From assembly GCA_030540435.1 (NCBI GenBank), contig JAUNWG010000005.1, positions 1 to 62,521 of the forward strand: a DNA stretch of 62,521 nt, given 5' to 3'. Position numbers and translations under genes: made by a program. Numbering within the stretch: the stretch's first letter is position 1; each line of letters begins with the position of its first letter. Under the pieces are notes generated by a model. It ran no database searches and had not been told where the DNA came from. It was given only the letters and a program-made list of their open reading frames with translations. This document shows, piece after piece, positions 1 to 9,312 of the stretch. This DNA comes from Eubacteriales bacterium. Lineage in GTDB: Bacteria > Bacillota > Clostridia > Oscillospirales > Butyricicoccaceae.

Positions 1-1
1 T

Positions 2-910
2 ATCACGGAAATAAGAGGATTTAATCGATTCTATACCAGTATTTTAGGTCTGCTCAATCAGCATATCCTAAATTCCGGTTTTTCTTTGACAGAGGCAAGG
101 ATTATCTTTGAAATCAGCAAAACAGAATCCTGTACAGCAAATCAATTATGCTCTATATTGGATATAGACCGCAGTTATATGAGCAGAATAATAAAGAAAT
201 TCGAGAAGGATGGATTGATTACTCGTCATACAAATCATCATGACAGCCGTAATATGGAGATCCAGTTGACCGAAAAGGGAAATAAAGTCTTTCGAGAATT
301 GGATGACCGTTCCAATGAACAAATCAGAAATATCATTGCGAAACTCAACAACGCAGAATGCGAAAACCTGATCCATGCAATGCGGACTGTGAAAAAGCAC
401 CTTTCCATAGCGACAAAAAATATTGTGATTCGTCCCTTCTGTGAAAAGGATATCGAATATGTAATTGATAGGCAACTATCTCTGTATGAATCAGAACGGC
501 AGTTTACGACGCAAATATGGAAAAAATATCTCACACAAGGGGTTTTGGAGCTTGTTGAAAAATTCGATGCAGAAAAAGACTGTATGCTGATATTGGAATG
601 CGACGGAAACACCGCAGGCTGTATCGCCATTACACATGTACAAAACGATGTTGCGCAATTGCGGTATTTCTTCTTGGAGCCGGAAATGAGAGGATTGGGT
701 ATCGGTATCACACTGCTGAACAAAGCACTGGATTTCTGCCGCGAAAAAAAATATTCCCATGTATTTCTTTGGACAGTGAGTGCACAGGAATCTGCGAGAA
801 ATCTTTATAAAAAAGCTGGATTTGAGATAACAGAAACAAGCAAAAATAATAGTTGGGGCAGTCCAGTATTGGAAGAAAAATGGGATTTACATTTATCGAC
901 TGATAAATAA
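2..910 (+). CDS. MarR-type HTH / GNAT acetyltransferase fusion, 5' partial
   Basis: The reading frame is open from base 2 with no stop, and the upstream codons (ITEIRGFNRFYTSILGLL) read as the first MarR helix, so the true start lies left of the window; the in-frame TTG at 86 is not a convincing start. About the first 125 visible residues are a MarR winged helix (IDRSYMSRIIKKFEKDGLI recognition region). The rest is a GNAT acetyltransferase with the acetyl-CoA loop RGLGIG and a C-terminal NLYKKAGF segment. Such two-domain proteins are common in Firmicutes; regulator and substrate cannot be inferred. A terminator follows at 941-995. Family assignment is firm, function is not. Confidence 0.9.
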   Translation: MTEIRGFNRFYTSILGLLNQHILNSGFSLTEARIIFEISKTESCTANQLCSILDIDRSYMSRIIKKFEKDGLITRHTNHHDSRNMEIQLTEKGNKVFRELDDRSNEQIRNIIAKLNNAECENLIHAMRTVKKHLSIATKNIVIRPFCEKDIEYVIDRQLSLYESERQFTTQIWKKYLTQGVLELVEKFDAEKDCMLILECDGNTAGCIAITHVQNDVAQLRYFFLEPEMRGLGIGITLLNKALDFCREKKYSHVFLWTVSAQESARNLYKKAGFEITETSKNNSWGSPVLEEKWDLHLSTDK

Positions 911-940
911 TCCATAAAGCAGCAAAATAAATCATACATA

Positions 941-995
941 AAAATCGGCATTCTTAGAAGACTGTTTGCGTCCAAAAAGATGCCGATTTTAATTT
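941..995 (+). terminator. Rho-independent terminator of the MarR-GNAT gene
   Basis: Arms AAAATCGGCAT (941-951) and ATGCCGATTTT (980-990) form an 11 bp stem with a long loop, followed by a T-rich stretch. Confidence 0.75.
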
Positions 996-1063
996 TACCT
1001 GTATTTCTTTTGCCAGTTGCTATTGCAATTTCATTTTGAAACGCGCCCTGGATATCCGCCATA

Positions 1064-1432
1064 TCAGCCGCTAATGCGATAGCCTGCCGCGCCAAGCACA
1101 TCCAAAGCCTCCTCAAAGTTCTCAGCCTTCGTCAACACATAGTCGGTATTGTATGTCGAAACGACAAATATCCCTATCCGGTGCTGCGCGAGCAAGGTCG
1201 ATATTTGCGATAAAATGCCGATCAGCGAAAAATCCAGAACACCCTGTATGCGGAATGCCCGCCAGCCGTCCTCCCGTTCGATCGTATTGGACGGAACCTG
1301 CTCCGTGATGCACACAAGGGATATTTCCTCATCGGTTTTTGCGGTAAAGCAGTATTCCGCTTGAATATCCACCTCTGAAAAATCCTCCAACTTACAAATG
1401 CTGAAACAATGCGCTAGTTTCTGTAATTCCAT
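1064..1432 (-). CDS. ACT domain-containing protein
   Basis: The 122-residue protein resembles small stand-alone ACT-domain proteins of Firmicutes: an N-terminal half (FTAKTDEEISLVC) and a C-terminal ACT-like half with a LIGILSQISTLLA helix and FVVSTYNTDYVL strand. ACT domains bind amino acids or similar small ligands and usually act allosterically; no enzyme domain is attached. The start at 1432 was chosen because GGAGGG lies five bases upstream; a longer frame to 1465 lacks such a site. It lies 63 bases downstream of the GNAT gene on the same strand and may be co-transcribed. Ligand unknown. Confidence 0.8.
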   Translation of the reverse strand: MELQKLAHCFSICKLEDFSEVDIQAEYCFTAKTDEEISLVCITEQVPSNTIEREDGWRAFRIQGVLDFSLIGILSQISTLLAQHRIGIFVVSTYNTDYVLTKAENFEEALDVLGAAGYRISG

Positions 1433-1495
1433 ACATACCCTCCATCTTCCCGCATGATCGTTCATCTGTTTCGCAATGTCTGCCTTTCATAACGG

Positions 1496-1948
1496 CTATA
1501 AATCCATCCTCAAATAGATCATGTCCACCAGCTGCTTTCCACACTCATAGATCGGATGGTCATACTGATCAATAAAAAAGTTTTTCACAGAATGCGATCG
1601 GCGGAATCCATAGTTTTCATAAAAAGGGATGGTCAACGGACTGTCCCCCGTCCCAACCTGTAATATAGGAAAGTCTCCCTTGTACCTGTTTTTCAAAAAC
1701 TGTATCAGCCGTCTCCCATAGCCTTTTCGCTGGTTTTCCGGCCTGACTGCAATATTCTTGATCTCCAATATCCCGTTTCCTTCATCGGTAACCACACAAA
1801 TTGCCTTTACATCCTCGTCAAATAAAGCGTACATCGTTCCCTTATCCAAATAGTTGTCAATCATGCTTTCCTGCTCATCCCCAAGCAGCAGCAAATCAAG
1901 ATATTGCTTTTTGTCCTGTATGATTTCGACTATCTTCAAATTTTGCAC
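1496..1948 (-). CDS. GNAT family N-acetyltransferase
   Basis: The 150-residue protein has the GNAT core: strand IKNIAVRP, the acetyl-CoA loop NQRKGYGRRL near residues 73-82, and a C-terminal IPFYENYGFRRSHSV segment. The likely start is GTG at 1948, placed six bases after AAAGGA; a TTG three codons later is possible. A promoter with TTGAAG and TACAAT boxes lies at 1989-2018. Substrate is not predictable; small-molecule or protein N-acetylation are both possible. Confidence 0.85.
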   Translation of the reverse strand: MQNLKIVEIIQDKKQYLDLLLLGDEQESMIDNYLDKGTMYALFDEDVKAICVVTDEGNGILEIKNIAVRPENQRKGYGRRLIQFLKNRYKGDFPILQVGTGDSPLTIPFYENYGFRRSHSVKNFFIDQYDHPIYECGKQLVDMIYLRMDL

Positions 1949-1988
1949 CCTCTGTCCTTTCCGTCTTCCTCCATCCGATGTATGATCT

Positions 1989-2018
1989 ATTGTACCATAA
2001 ACAGCGCCTCCCCTTCAA
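1989..2018 (-). promoter_or_regulatory. Promoter for the GNAT and ACT genes
   Basis: On the minus strand TTGAAG (2018-2013) is separated by 18 bases from TACAAT (1994-1989), about 40 bases upstream of the GNAT start. Confidence 0.55.
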
Positions 2019-2095
2019 CGCAGGCGCCGCCGCATAAATTCTACCAGCCGTGGCAAAATATTAGGACAAAGCTACCAATTGGGAGGCAAGCGATT

Positions 2096-2731
2096 ATGAA
2101 CAACGCCGCAATGTACCGGCTGTCCTATGGACTTTTCATATTGACTGCCCGCGAGGGCGAACGCGACAACGGCTGCATCATCAACACAGCAGAACAGGTT
2201 ACGATCGAACCAAACTGCATTGCAATCGCTGTTAACAAAAGCAACCTTACGCATGATATGATCCAACGCACAGCCAAATTGACAATATCCGTTATCAACG
2301 AGCAGGCAGATTTTTCGCTGTTCCAGCGCTTTGGCTTTCAGTCCGGACGGAACACGAACAAATTTGCAGGCTATAGCGATTGCAAGCGCAACGCCAACGG
2401 AACGATGATCGTCACCGAAGGAACAAATGCCTTTATCTCCGCAGACGTCACTTCCAGCATGGACCTCGGTACACACACATTATTTATCGCCCAAGTAACC
2501 GATGCAGATATTTTAAATGACATTCCCTCCGCAACATATGCATACTATCAGCAGCATATCAAGCCAAAGCCCGATACCGCCAAAGCCGCAGACACAGGCA
2601 AAACCATTTGGAGATGTACCGTCTGTGGCTACGAATATGTCGGCGATGTGCTGCCGGAAGACTTCATCTGCCCGCTCTGTAAGCATCCGGCAGCTGATTT
2701 TGAACGGGTCAGCAGCAGCGGGCACACTTGA
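2096..2731 (+). CDS. Flavin reductase-rubredoxin fusion (high-molecular-weight rubredoxin type)
   Basis: A 211-residue protein with an FMN-binding flavin reductase domain (about residues 1-150; SYGLFILTARE at the start) and a C-terminal rubredoxin domain (about 165-205) with both iron ligand pairs, CTVCGY and CPLCK. The architecture is that of Moorella Hrb, an NAD(P)H-oxidising flavin/rubredoxin protein that feeds electrons to diiron flavoproteins detoxifying O2 or NO. The ATG at 2096 has GGGAGG nine bases upstream. No flavodiiron partner is encoded nearby, so the acceptor is inferred only. It is oriented opposite to the neighbouring GNAT gene. Confidence 0.85.
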   Translation: MNNAAMYRLSYGLFILTAREGERDNGCIINTAEQVTIEPNCIAIAVNKSNLTHDMIQRTAKLTISVINEQADFSLFQRFGFQSGRNTNKFAGYSDCKRNANGTMIVTEGTNAFISADVTSSMDLGTHTLFIAQVTDADILNDIPSATYAYYQQHIKPKPDTAKAADTGKTIWRCTVCGYEYVGDVLPEDFICPLCKHPAADFERVSSSGHT

Positions 2732-2940
2732 CCTGCATCGCAGCATCATTCCCTCCATCCGTTATCTGCCCGCTACGATTTGCAGAACAAATCCCACCGT
2801 GCCAGATTTTTTATTTATTATCAAAATATGAATACTTTTTTCATGTTTTTAATGCTTTTTTCATATAGCAGTGGTATAGTATAAGAGAGTTTATCTGATG
2901 TATTGTGCGTGCGATGCACGCTTTGGAAAGGATACTTCTT

Positions 2941-4329
2941 ATGTTCAAGCAAAAAAAATCTGTGAAAAATGGCCTGAAGATCATTATTGTCGGCTGCGGC
3001 AAGGTAGGCGCTACCATCGTCCAGCAGTTGAGCCGTGAGGGCCATGAAATCACGATCATTGACAAACGCGCGGAGCGGGTGCAGGAGATTGCCGATATGT
3101 ACGACATTATGGGCATTGTCGGCAATGGTGCCAGCTACAGCGTTCAGATGGATGCCGGTATCCAAAATACCGACCTGCTGATCGCCGTGACGGATTCCGA
3201 TGAGCTGAACCTGCTGTGCTGTACCATTGCAAAGCGTGTCGGTGACTGCTCTGCCATTGCACGTGTCCGCACGCCGGATTACAGCCATGAGGTCGGCTAT
3301 CTGCGCGACCGTCTCGGCCTTGCCATGATTATCAATCCTGAAATGCAGGCTGCTTCTGAAGCTGCGCGCATTCTGTACCTGCCGACCGCGCTGGAGGTCA
3401 ACTCCTTCGCCCACGGGCAAGCAGAGCTGATCAAATTTAAAATCCCGGAGGGCAATACGCTGGATGGCATAACCGTTTCCTATCTCGGCAAGCACATCAC
3501 CAATGCTGTCCTGATCTGCGCTGTAGAGCGCGGCGGCGAGGTTTATATCCCGGCCGGCGATTTCCAGCTGCAAAAAGACGATGTCATATCCTTCGTTGCG
3601 CCGCGCAAGATGGTCCGTGAATTTCTCGACGCCATCGGTGTCAAGACAAATCGTGTAAAAAATACCATGATCATCGGCGGCGGCAAAAGCGCCTATTATC
3701 TTGCCCGGCAGCTGCTCAATGTAGGCATTGACGTCAAGATCATTGAGATCAACCGCGCACGCTGTGAGGAGCTGAGCACGCTGCTGCCCAAGGCAATCAT
3801 CATCAACGGCGACGGCACGGATGAAGAGCTTCTGAAAGAGGCAGGCATTGAGACCGCGGAATCCTTCGTCGCGTTGACCGGCATTGACGAGGAGAATATC
3901 CTGCTGACGCTGCACGCCGGACATGTCTCCCAGGCAAAGGTCATCACAAAGATCAACCGCATTACCTTTAAGGATGTTATCAACAGCCTTGACCTTGGCA
4001 GTGTGATCTATCCGCGCTTTATTACCTCGGAAGCGATCATTGCCTATGTCCGTGCAAAAAAGAACTCCACCAGCAGCAACATTGAAACGCTGTACCACAT
4101 GTTCGACTCCCGTGTGGAGGCGATCGAATTCCGTGTGGACAGGCAGTCCAAAGCGACCGGCACACCGCTCATGCACCTGCCGCTCAAGAAAAACCTGCTG
4201 GTTTCCTTTATCAACCGCAACGGCAGGATCATCATACCAAACGGCACGTCCACCATCGAAGTCGGTGATACGGTGATGATCGTGACCACCCATGAGGGAT
4301 TGGTTGATATCCGCGACATTTTAAGGTGA
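2941..4329 (+). CDS. trkA: Trk system potassium uptake protein TrkA
   Basis: The 462-residue cytoplasmic regulatory subunit of a Trk/Ktr potassium transporter. Two tandem RCK units are visible: the first Rossmann fold begins with IIIVGCGKVGATIV (about residues 12-25), the second with MIIGGGKSAYYLA (about 240-252), each followed by an RCK_C (TrkA_C) domain. NAD(H) or ATP binding by these folds gates the channel subunit. ATG 2941 follows AAAGGA eight bases upstream; an upstream in-frame ATG at 2905 lacks a site. The membrane subunit begins 10 bases downstream, so the pair forms one operon. Confidence 0.95.
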   Translation: MFKQKKSVKNGLKIIIVGCGKVGATIVQQLSREGHEITIIDKRAERVQEIADMYDIMGIVGNGASYSVQMDAGIQNTDLLIAVTDSDELNLLCCTIAKRVGDCSAIARVRTPDYSHEVGYLRDRLGLAMIINPEMQAASEAARILYLPTALEVNSFAHGQAELIKFKIPEGNTLDGITVSYLGKHITNAVLICAVERGGEVYIPAGDFQLQKDDVISFVAPRKMVREFLDAIGVKTNRVKNTMIIGGGKSAYYLARQLLNVGIDVKIIEINRARCEELSTLLPKAIIINGDGTDEELLKEAGIETAESFVALTGIDEENILLTLHAGHVSQAKVITKINRITFKDVINSLDLGSVIYPRFITSEAIIAYVRAKKNSTSSNIETLYHMFDSRVEAIEFRVDRQSKATGTPLMHLPLKKNLLVSFINRNGRIIIPNGTSTIEVGDTVMIVTTHEGLVDIRDILR

Positions 4330-4339
4330 CGGTAAGACA

Positions 4340-5809
4340 ATGAACAACTCCATTATTCGTTATGTTTTAGGGCAGGTCATCCGGATAGAGGGCCTTCTGC
4401 TCCTGCTCCCCTGCCTGACTGCGGTGTATTATCGTGAGCCGCAGGGCTGGTATTTCCTGCTGACTGCCGTGATCTGTATGGTTGTCGGTTCCCTGCTGTC
4501 TATCCGAAAGCCGAAAAGCACGGTTTTCTATCTCAAAGAGGGCTGTATCGCCACCGCACTGAGCTGGATCGTGCTCAGCCTTCTGGGCTGTCTGCCGTTT
4601 TATCTGTGCGGCGATATCCCGTCGTTTACCGATGCGCTGTTTGAGACGATCTCCGGCTTCACAACGACCGGTGCAAGCATCCTGTCCAATGTGGAGGCGC
4701 TCTCGCGCTGTTCGCTGTTTTGGCGCAGCTTTACCCACTGGATCGGCGGCATGGGCGTACTGGTGTTCCTTATGGCGATCATCCCGCTCAGCGGCGGCTC
4801 CAATATCAATCTCATGCGCGCGGAAAGCCCCGGCCCATCGGTGGGCAAGCTGGTTCCGAAAATGCGCTCCACCGCACGCATCCTGTATCTCATCTATTTT
4901 GGCATGACCATTGCAGAGATCATCCTGTTGCTCGTCGGGAATATGCCGCTGTTTGATTCCGTGACCACGGCCTTCGGCACTGCCGGCACCGGCGGCTTCG
5001 GCATCAAGAATGACAGCTTTATGAGCTATTCCCCCTATCTCCAATGGGTTGTGACCATCTTTATGGCGCTGTTTGGCATCAATTTTAACGCGTATTATTT
5101 TCTCCTGTTCCGCCAGTTCAAAAAGGCTTTTGATTTGGAGGAGGTGCGGTATTACCTGCTCATCATCGTCGGCGCGGTTGCGATCATCTTCTTCGACATC
5201 CTTCACATGACAGCCGGTGTCTTTGATGCGCTCACCCAGTCCGCCTTTCAGGTGGCATCCATCATCACCACAACCGGCTTTTCCACAGCAAACTTCGACC
5301 TGTGGCCGCAGACCAGCCGTACGATCCTTGTCCTGTTGATGTTCATTGGCGCCTGCGCGGGCAGCACGGGCGGCGGCATCAAGGTCTCCCGCATTGTGAT
5401 GCTGGTCAAGACGGTATTCCTTGAGTTACATTCGTATATCCATCCAAAAAGCATCCGCAAGGTCAAAATGGATGGCAAGCCGGTAACGCATGAAATCATC
5501 CGCTCGCTCAATGCATACTTTGTCACCTTTATTCTGGTGTTTATTGCATCGGTGTTCGCGCTGTCCTTTGAGGGCTATGATCTCGTGACCAACTTCACCG
5601 CTGTCGCCGCGACCATCAACAATATCGGCCCCGGCCTTTCGCTCGTCGGTCCGGTCGAAAACTTCGGCTTCTTCAACCTGTTTTCCAAATATGTGCTGAT
5701 GTTCGATATGCTCGCGGGCAGGCTGGAGCTGTTCCCGCTGCTCATCCTGTTCCATCCCACTGTATGGAAGGAGCTATTGACCTGCCGACGCAAACCGAAA
5801 AAACGCTGA
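4340..5809 (+). CDS. trkH: Trk-type potassium channel subunit TrkH/KtrB
   Basis: A 489-residue integral membrane protein of the SKT superfamily with four pore-loop repeats recognisable as TTTGAS (about residue 109), FGTAGTGGFG (about 212), TTTGFSTANF (about 311) and NNIGPGLS (about 427), the usual selectivity-filter positions with the conserved glycine. It carries potassium uptake together with TrkA; coupling to protons or sodium is not decidable here. It starts 10 bases after trkA and is followed by a strong terminator, so the operon has two genes. Confidence 0.95.
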   Translation: MNNSIIRYVLGQVIRIEGLLLLLPCLTAVYYREPQGWYFLLTAVICMVVGSLLSIRKPKSTVFYLKEGCIATALSWIVLSLLGCLPFYLCGDIPSFTDALFETISGFTTTGASILSNVEALSRCSLFWRSFTHWIGGMGVLVFLMAIIPLSGGSNINLMRAESPGPSVGKLVPKMRSTARILYLIYFGMTIAEIILLLVGNMPLFDSVTTAFGTAGTGGFGIKNDSFMSYSPYLQWVVTIFMALFGINFNAYYFLLFRQFKKAFDLEEVRYYLLIIVGAVAIIFFDILHMTAGVFDALTQSAFQVASIITTTGFSTANFDLWPQTSRTILVLLMFIGACAGSTGGGIKVSRIVMLVKTVFLELHSYIHPKSIRKVKMDGKPVTHEIIRSLNAYFVTFILVFIASVFALSFEGYDLVTNFTAVAATINNIGPGLSLVGPVENFGFFNLFSKYVLMFDMLAGRLELFPLLILFHPTVWKELLTCRRKPKKR

Positions 5810-5817
5810 AAACGGCA

Positions 5818-5854
5818 GCAGCCGCACCTTATTCTGGGGTGCGGCTGCTTTTAT
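5818..5854 (+). terminator. Terminator of trkA-trkH
   Basis: GCAGCCGCACC (5818-5828) pairs perfectly with GGTGCGGCTGC (5838-5848), followed by TTTTAT. Confidence 0.9.
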
Positions 5855-5873
5855 ATACGCCAAGAGTCGTGCT

Positions 5874-6878
5874 TTACTTCTTTCCATCCAGATATGCCTG
5901 ATGCAACTGAAGACAGAATTTCAGGCACATGGTTCCATCGTGCGCGGTCGTCTCCGGCTTGCGTCCAGTCAAAACACAATCGACAAAGTCATTGATCTCC
6001 GCTTCAAAGGCATCGCGCCAGCGCGCGAGGAAGCTCTCCTGGCATGCCTCCACGTAGCCATCTTCGGTAAACTGTGACAGGTAATTTTTCCGCGGCACGG
6101 AATTGACCCGGAGCGTTCCCTTTGTGCCGACGATCTCACTCTCGACATGGCTGCAGGTCGCCGTGCGTCCTACCTGAATGAATGCGGTCGTATTGTTGTC
6201 AAACTTCGTCAGCGAAAAGCCGTTGTCGTAATCATTGTAATCCGCCAGTTCCTTGCACACATAGGCGTCGCCCGTGGCATACGATTCCACCGGATCACCT
6301 TCCAAGAACCATCGCGCGAGGTCGGCATCATGGCTGCCCATTTCAATAAACCACGGCACATAGATGCCCTTTTTAACACCCTCCAGATGCCCTGGCAGGA
6401 CGGATGCCGGATCAAGCGAAACGCCCTTGAACAGAATCGGCGTGCCGATCTCGCCGTTTCGTATCCGCTGCTTTGCCTCCGCATAGGACGGGTCAAAACG
6501 GCGCATAAAACCGATCGTAAAGCACTTCGTATTGTTTTCCGCTGCGGCGGCTTCGATCTCTGCGCAGTCCTCCAACGTCTTCGCCAGCGGCTTTTCACAA
6601 AATACATGCTTCTTTGCTTTGCACGCTGCAAGGCAGGCTTCCTTGTGCGCATCCGCGCCAGTCGCCACGACAATGGCATCGATCTCCGGGTTTCCCACCA
6701 TGTCCTGCACGCTGGTATAGCCATACGGGATGCCGTACTGCTCCTGCATTGCCTTTACCTTGCTTTCCGTGCGTGCACACACTGCGATTACCTCCGCATG
6801 TGGGTTGCGCATCAGGTTTGTCAGATGCATCTGCCCCATCATGCCGATGCCGACGATGCCAAATCGAATTTTATCCAT
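5874..6878 (-). CDS. Gfo/Idh/MocA oxidoreductase, IolG-like
   Basis: A 334-residue NAD(P)-dependent dehydrogenase. The Rossmann motif GIVGIGMMGQMH starts at residue 6, the catalytic-lysine motif CEKPLAKT lies near residue 95, and the C-terminal half contains EMGSHDADLARWF, the pattern of inositol 2-dehydrogenases. Oxidation of myo-inositol or a related cyclitol or sugar to its keto form is the likely reaction. ATG 6878 follows AAGGAGG; a longer frame to 6923 has no site. It is the last gene of a three-gene minus-strand set with an IolE-like dehydratase and a second Gfo/Idh/MocA enzyme. The substrate is inferred from that context. Confidence 0.88.
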   Translation of the reverse strand: MDKIRFGIVGIGMMGQMHLTNLMRNPHAEVIAVCARTESKVKAMQEQYGIPYGYTSVQDMVGNPEIDAIVVATGADAHKEACLAACKAKKHVFCEKPLAKTLEDCAEIEAAAAENNTKCFTIGFMRRFDPSYAEAKQRIRNGEIGTPILFKGVSLDPASVLPGHLEGVKKGIYVPWFIEMGSHDADLARWFLEGDPVESYATGDAYVCKELADYNDYDNGFSLTKFDNNTTAFIQVGRTATCSHVESEIVGTKGTLRVNSVPRKNYLSQFTEDGYVEACQESFLARWRDAFEAEINDFVDCVLTGRKPETTAHDGTMCLKFCLQLHQAYLDGKK

Positions 6879-6976
6879 GCCTTTTCCTCCTTGATGATCC
6901 TTTTCTGCTATGGTGTATCTCAAACATCCTTCTTCTGCATGATACCATACTTTTGCACAAAAAGCATTCGCATAAT

Positions 6977-6994
6977 CCGCTCAAATTTGAGCGG
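6977..6994. promoter_or_regulatory. Perfect 18 bp palindrome at the iolE 3' end
   Basis: CCGCTCAAATTTGAGCGG is self-complementary and overlaps the iolE stop codon. It lacks a T-run on the coding (minus) strand, so it may be an operator, an mRNA stabiliser or a weak attenuator before the next gene. Confidence 0.45.
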
Positions 6995-7871
6995 TTTTAT
7001 GAATATAATCGCGCGCCATCAGCGCATATTCCAGTGGGTTCGCCTTTGCCGGGTCCTGCTCGGCCTCTACGATGAACCAGCCCTCATAGTGCGCGTCATG
7101 CAGTGCGGCAAATACGCCCGGATAATCCACGCAGCCGTCGCCCGGAATCGTGAAGCAGCCTTCCAATACCGCCTTGCGGAATTTGAAACCCTCTGCATAT
7201 GCGCGCGCCATCATCTCCGGTCGGATGTCCTTCAAATGTACATGCCCGATGCGCGGCCCAAATTCCCTTGCCGCCTGTACAGCGTCCTCCTTGGCAAATG
7301 TAAAGTGTCCGGTATCAAAGCACAGCCAGACATAGCGAGGGTCAGTATTCTCCATCAGGCGCCTGGTCTCGGCAAAGGTCTGCACGACGGTCGCCATATG
7401 GTGATGGAAGCACAGCTTGAAGCCGCGGTCTGCTGCGATTTTCCCCAGCTTGTTCAGTCCATCGCACAGCAGCTTCCATTCCGCGTCGGTCGCAACCGGC
7501 TTGTTGTCCCCAAACATCGAGCATTCCTCTGCAAACAGGTTGCGTGTCAGCTCACACACATTGATGCGCGACGCGCCAACCGCTTCCAGAAAATCCAGCT
7601 GCGCCACAAATGCTTTCTCGTTTTCTTCATACGGTGTGGAGCACAGGAAGCTGGAAAACCACTGGGACGCGATCTTGATGCCGCGCAGATCCAACGCTTT
7701 GTTGAGCACAGCCGGATCTGTCGGGAATTTGCCGCCGACCTCGGTGCCCTGATAGCCTGCCAGCGCTGCCTCGGACACCATCTGCTCAAACGTCAGCTCG
7801 CCGCCAAGCTGCGGCATATCGTCATTCGTCCAACCGATCGGCGCAATGCCGAGCTTTACATTGTTAAACAT
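6981..7871 (-). CDS. iolE: Myo-inosose-2 dehydratase (IolE-like)
   Basis: A 296-residue xylose-isomerase-like TIM barrel that follows the known IolE sequence closely: KLGIAPIGWTNDD at the N terminus, GYQGTEVGGKFP, ASQWFSS, CFHHHMAT, CFDTGHF, GHVHLKDIRPE, PGDGCVDY and WFIVEAEQDPAKANPLEYA. IolE dehydrates 2-keto-myo-inositol to a 3,5/4-trihydroxycyclohexanedione; the His and acidic residues in these blocks bind the divalent metal. The start at 7871 has a G-rich site seven bases upstream. It sits 13 bases after the upstream dehydrogenase gene. IolD, IolB, IolC and IolJ are absent from the window, so the pathway is either completed elsewhere or differs. Confidence 0.88.
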   Translation of the reverse strand: MFNNVKLGIAPIGWTNDDMPQLGGELTFEQMVSEAALAGYQGTEVGGKFPTDPAVLNKALDLRGIKIASQWFSSFLCSTPYEENEKAFVAQLDFLEAVGASRINVCELTRNLFAEECSMFGDNKPVATDAEWKLLCDGLNKLGKIAADRGFKLCFHHHMATVVQTFAETRRLMENTDPRYVWLCFDTGHFTFAKEDAVQAAREFGPRIGHVHLKDIRPEMMARAYAEGFKFRKAVLEGCFTIPGDGCVDYPGVFAALHDAHYEGWFIVEAEQDPAKANPLEYALMARDYIHKTAQI

Positions 7872-7884
7872 ATCTGTCCCCCCC

Positions 7885-9012
7885 TCAGCATTTTTCCCAC
7901 TGCCTGCTCTGAACAGACCGCAGTACCGCGTCAATAACGCCGTCTACCTTTGCGCCCATGCGGAAATCGCAGATATAGCTGCCGCCATGCATCGCTTCCA
8001 TCAGCGCGTGCGATTGCAGTGTTTTCATATCGTCAAATGCAATGGCGATGCCGCCCGCCGGCTGGAAATACTGGAAGCCCGCATGTTCCGGGTTCAGCAG
8101 CACCGTGCGGAAGCCGCAGTCTCTGCCGTTATCCTTATCCGCATCCGCCTTGAAGTACACCTGTACCTCGCACATGCGCTCCAGATCATATACAACGGTA
8201 CCTTCCGTGCCCTGGATCTCATAATAGAAGTAATTCTTTCTGCCAGTCGCAACGCGGGACGACGAAAAATCACCGATCGCACCGTTTTTATACTTTACAA
8301 GGAAAGTGATGAGGTCGTCGTTTTCCACCTTTCCCATCTCGGAAGAGCCGGCGCTGACCGGACGCTCCGGGATGACGATGGACTGTACCGCACACACCTC
8401 TTCCATGTCGCCCACGATCATCTGGGACACCGACAGCAGATGGCTGCACAGGTCGCCCAGTGCGCCGGAGCCTGCCAGCTTGTTGATATGGCGCCATGCG
8501 AGTGGGATAGACGGGTCGAGCAGCATGTCCTGATCATAGGTCGCATGGACACGCATGATCCTGCCCAGCTTACCGGATTTGACCAGTTCTGCAACGTACT
8601 GGTTCGCCGGGTTCATGACATTGGAAAAACCGCAGTAATTGACCACGCCCTTTTGCTCTGCGAGGTCTGCCAAAATACGCGACTGCTCCGCCGTCAGGCT
8701 GAGCGGCTTTTCGCAGAACACATGCTTGCCGTTTTCCAACGCCGCCTTTGCCATTTCAAAGTGCATACAGTTGGGCGTTGCAACATCCACAAGGTCGATA
8801 TCCGGGTCGGTCACAACGTCCATCCAATTGGTCGTATAGCGGTGATACCCCATGTCCTGCGCGAATGCGGCAACCACCTGTTCATTGACATCGGATACCA
8901 GCTCAAAAACCGGCATATCATCGCCAAAGCGCATGCGCGCGCTGTGGAATGCCGTGGTGTGTGCCCGGCCCATCCAGCCGGCGCCGATCAATCCAATACG
9001 AATCTCTTTCAT
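7885..9012 (-). CDS. Gfo/Idh/MocA oxidoreductase (second paralogue)
   Basis: A 375-residue dehydrogenase with nucleotide motif GLIGAGWMGRAH from residue 6, VATPNCMHFEMAKAALENGK and the catalytic CEKPLSLT motif. It is longer than the IolG-like gene at 5874 and belongs to another subgroup, often found with inositol or sugar loci. The start at 9012 has GGAGG upstream; earlier in-frame codons to 9171 read as non-coding. It is the promoter-proximal gene of the minus arm and is divergent from the AraC regulator. A second keto/hydroxyl interconversion, for example epimerisation of an inositol isomer, is a reasonable inference. Confidence 0.85.
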   Translation of the reverse strand: MKEIRIGLIGAGWMGRAHTTAFHSARMRFGDDMPVFELVSDVNEQVVAAFAQDMGYHRYTTNWMDVVTDPDIDLVDVATPNCMHFEMAKAALENGKHVFCEKPLSLTAEQSRILADLAEQKGVVNYCGFSNVMNPANQYVAELVKSGKLGRIMRVHATYDQDMLLDPSIPLAWRHINKLAGSGALGDLCSHLLSVSQMIVGDMEEVCAVQSIVIPERPVSAGSSEMGKVENDDLITFLVKYKNGAIGDFSSSRVATGRKNYFYYEIQGTEGTVVYDLERMCEVQVYFKADADKDNGRDCGFRTVLLNPEHAGFQYFQPAGGIAIAFDDMKTLQSHALMEAMHGGSYICDFRMGAKVDGVIDAVLRSVQSRQWEKC

Positions 9013-9312
9013 TTCGTTTGCCTCCATTTTTTCTGCCTGCGCCCGGCACAGCAATAAAAAATAATGATATTCTCCTGCTGTTCCCCAGAAAAAGGGGCAG
9101 CTCTGGCAGTTGTTTCCATTTTTGTGTATATTGTATAGATTTTTTGTGAAATTTTCCCAGTATTCGTGCACAATATTTGGATTTATTGATTCTATACTTT
9201 CCTGTGATGGTATAGTATAATATTTTTATCCCCATTTCACTACAATTTTTTGATTAGAAATATCAAAAAATAATACTTTCTTTATCCTTTGGACAAGAGG
9301 AGGCGAGCCGTC
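9013..9312. promoter_or_regulatory. 300 bp divergent intergenic control region
   Basis: This AT-rich interval lies between the minus catabolic arm and the AraC regulator. Inverted hexamers CTATAC and GTATAG (near 9192-9217) and a TATAAT-like box (near 9218-9223, plus strand) are visible, but no -35 box is good enough for a firm promoter call. No coding frame is supported here. Confidence 0.4.
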
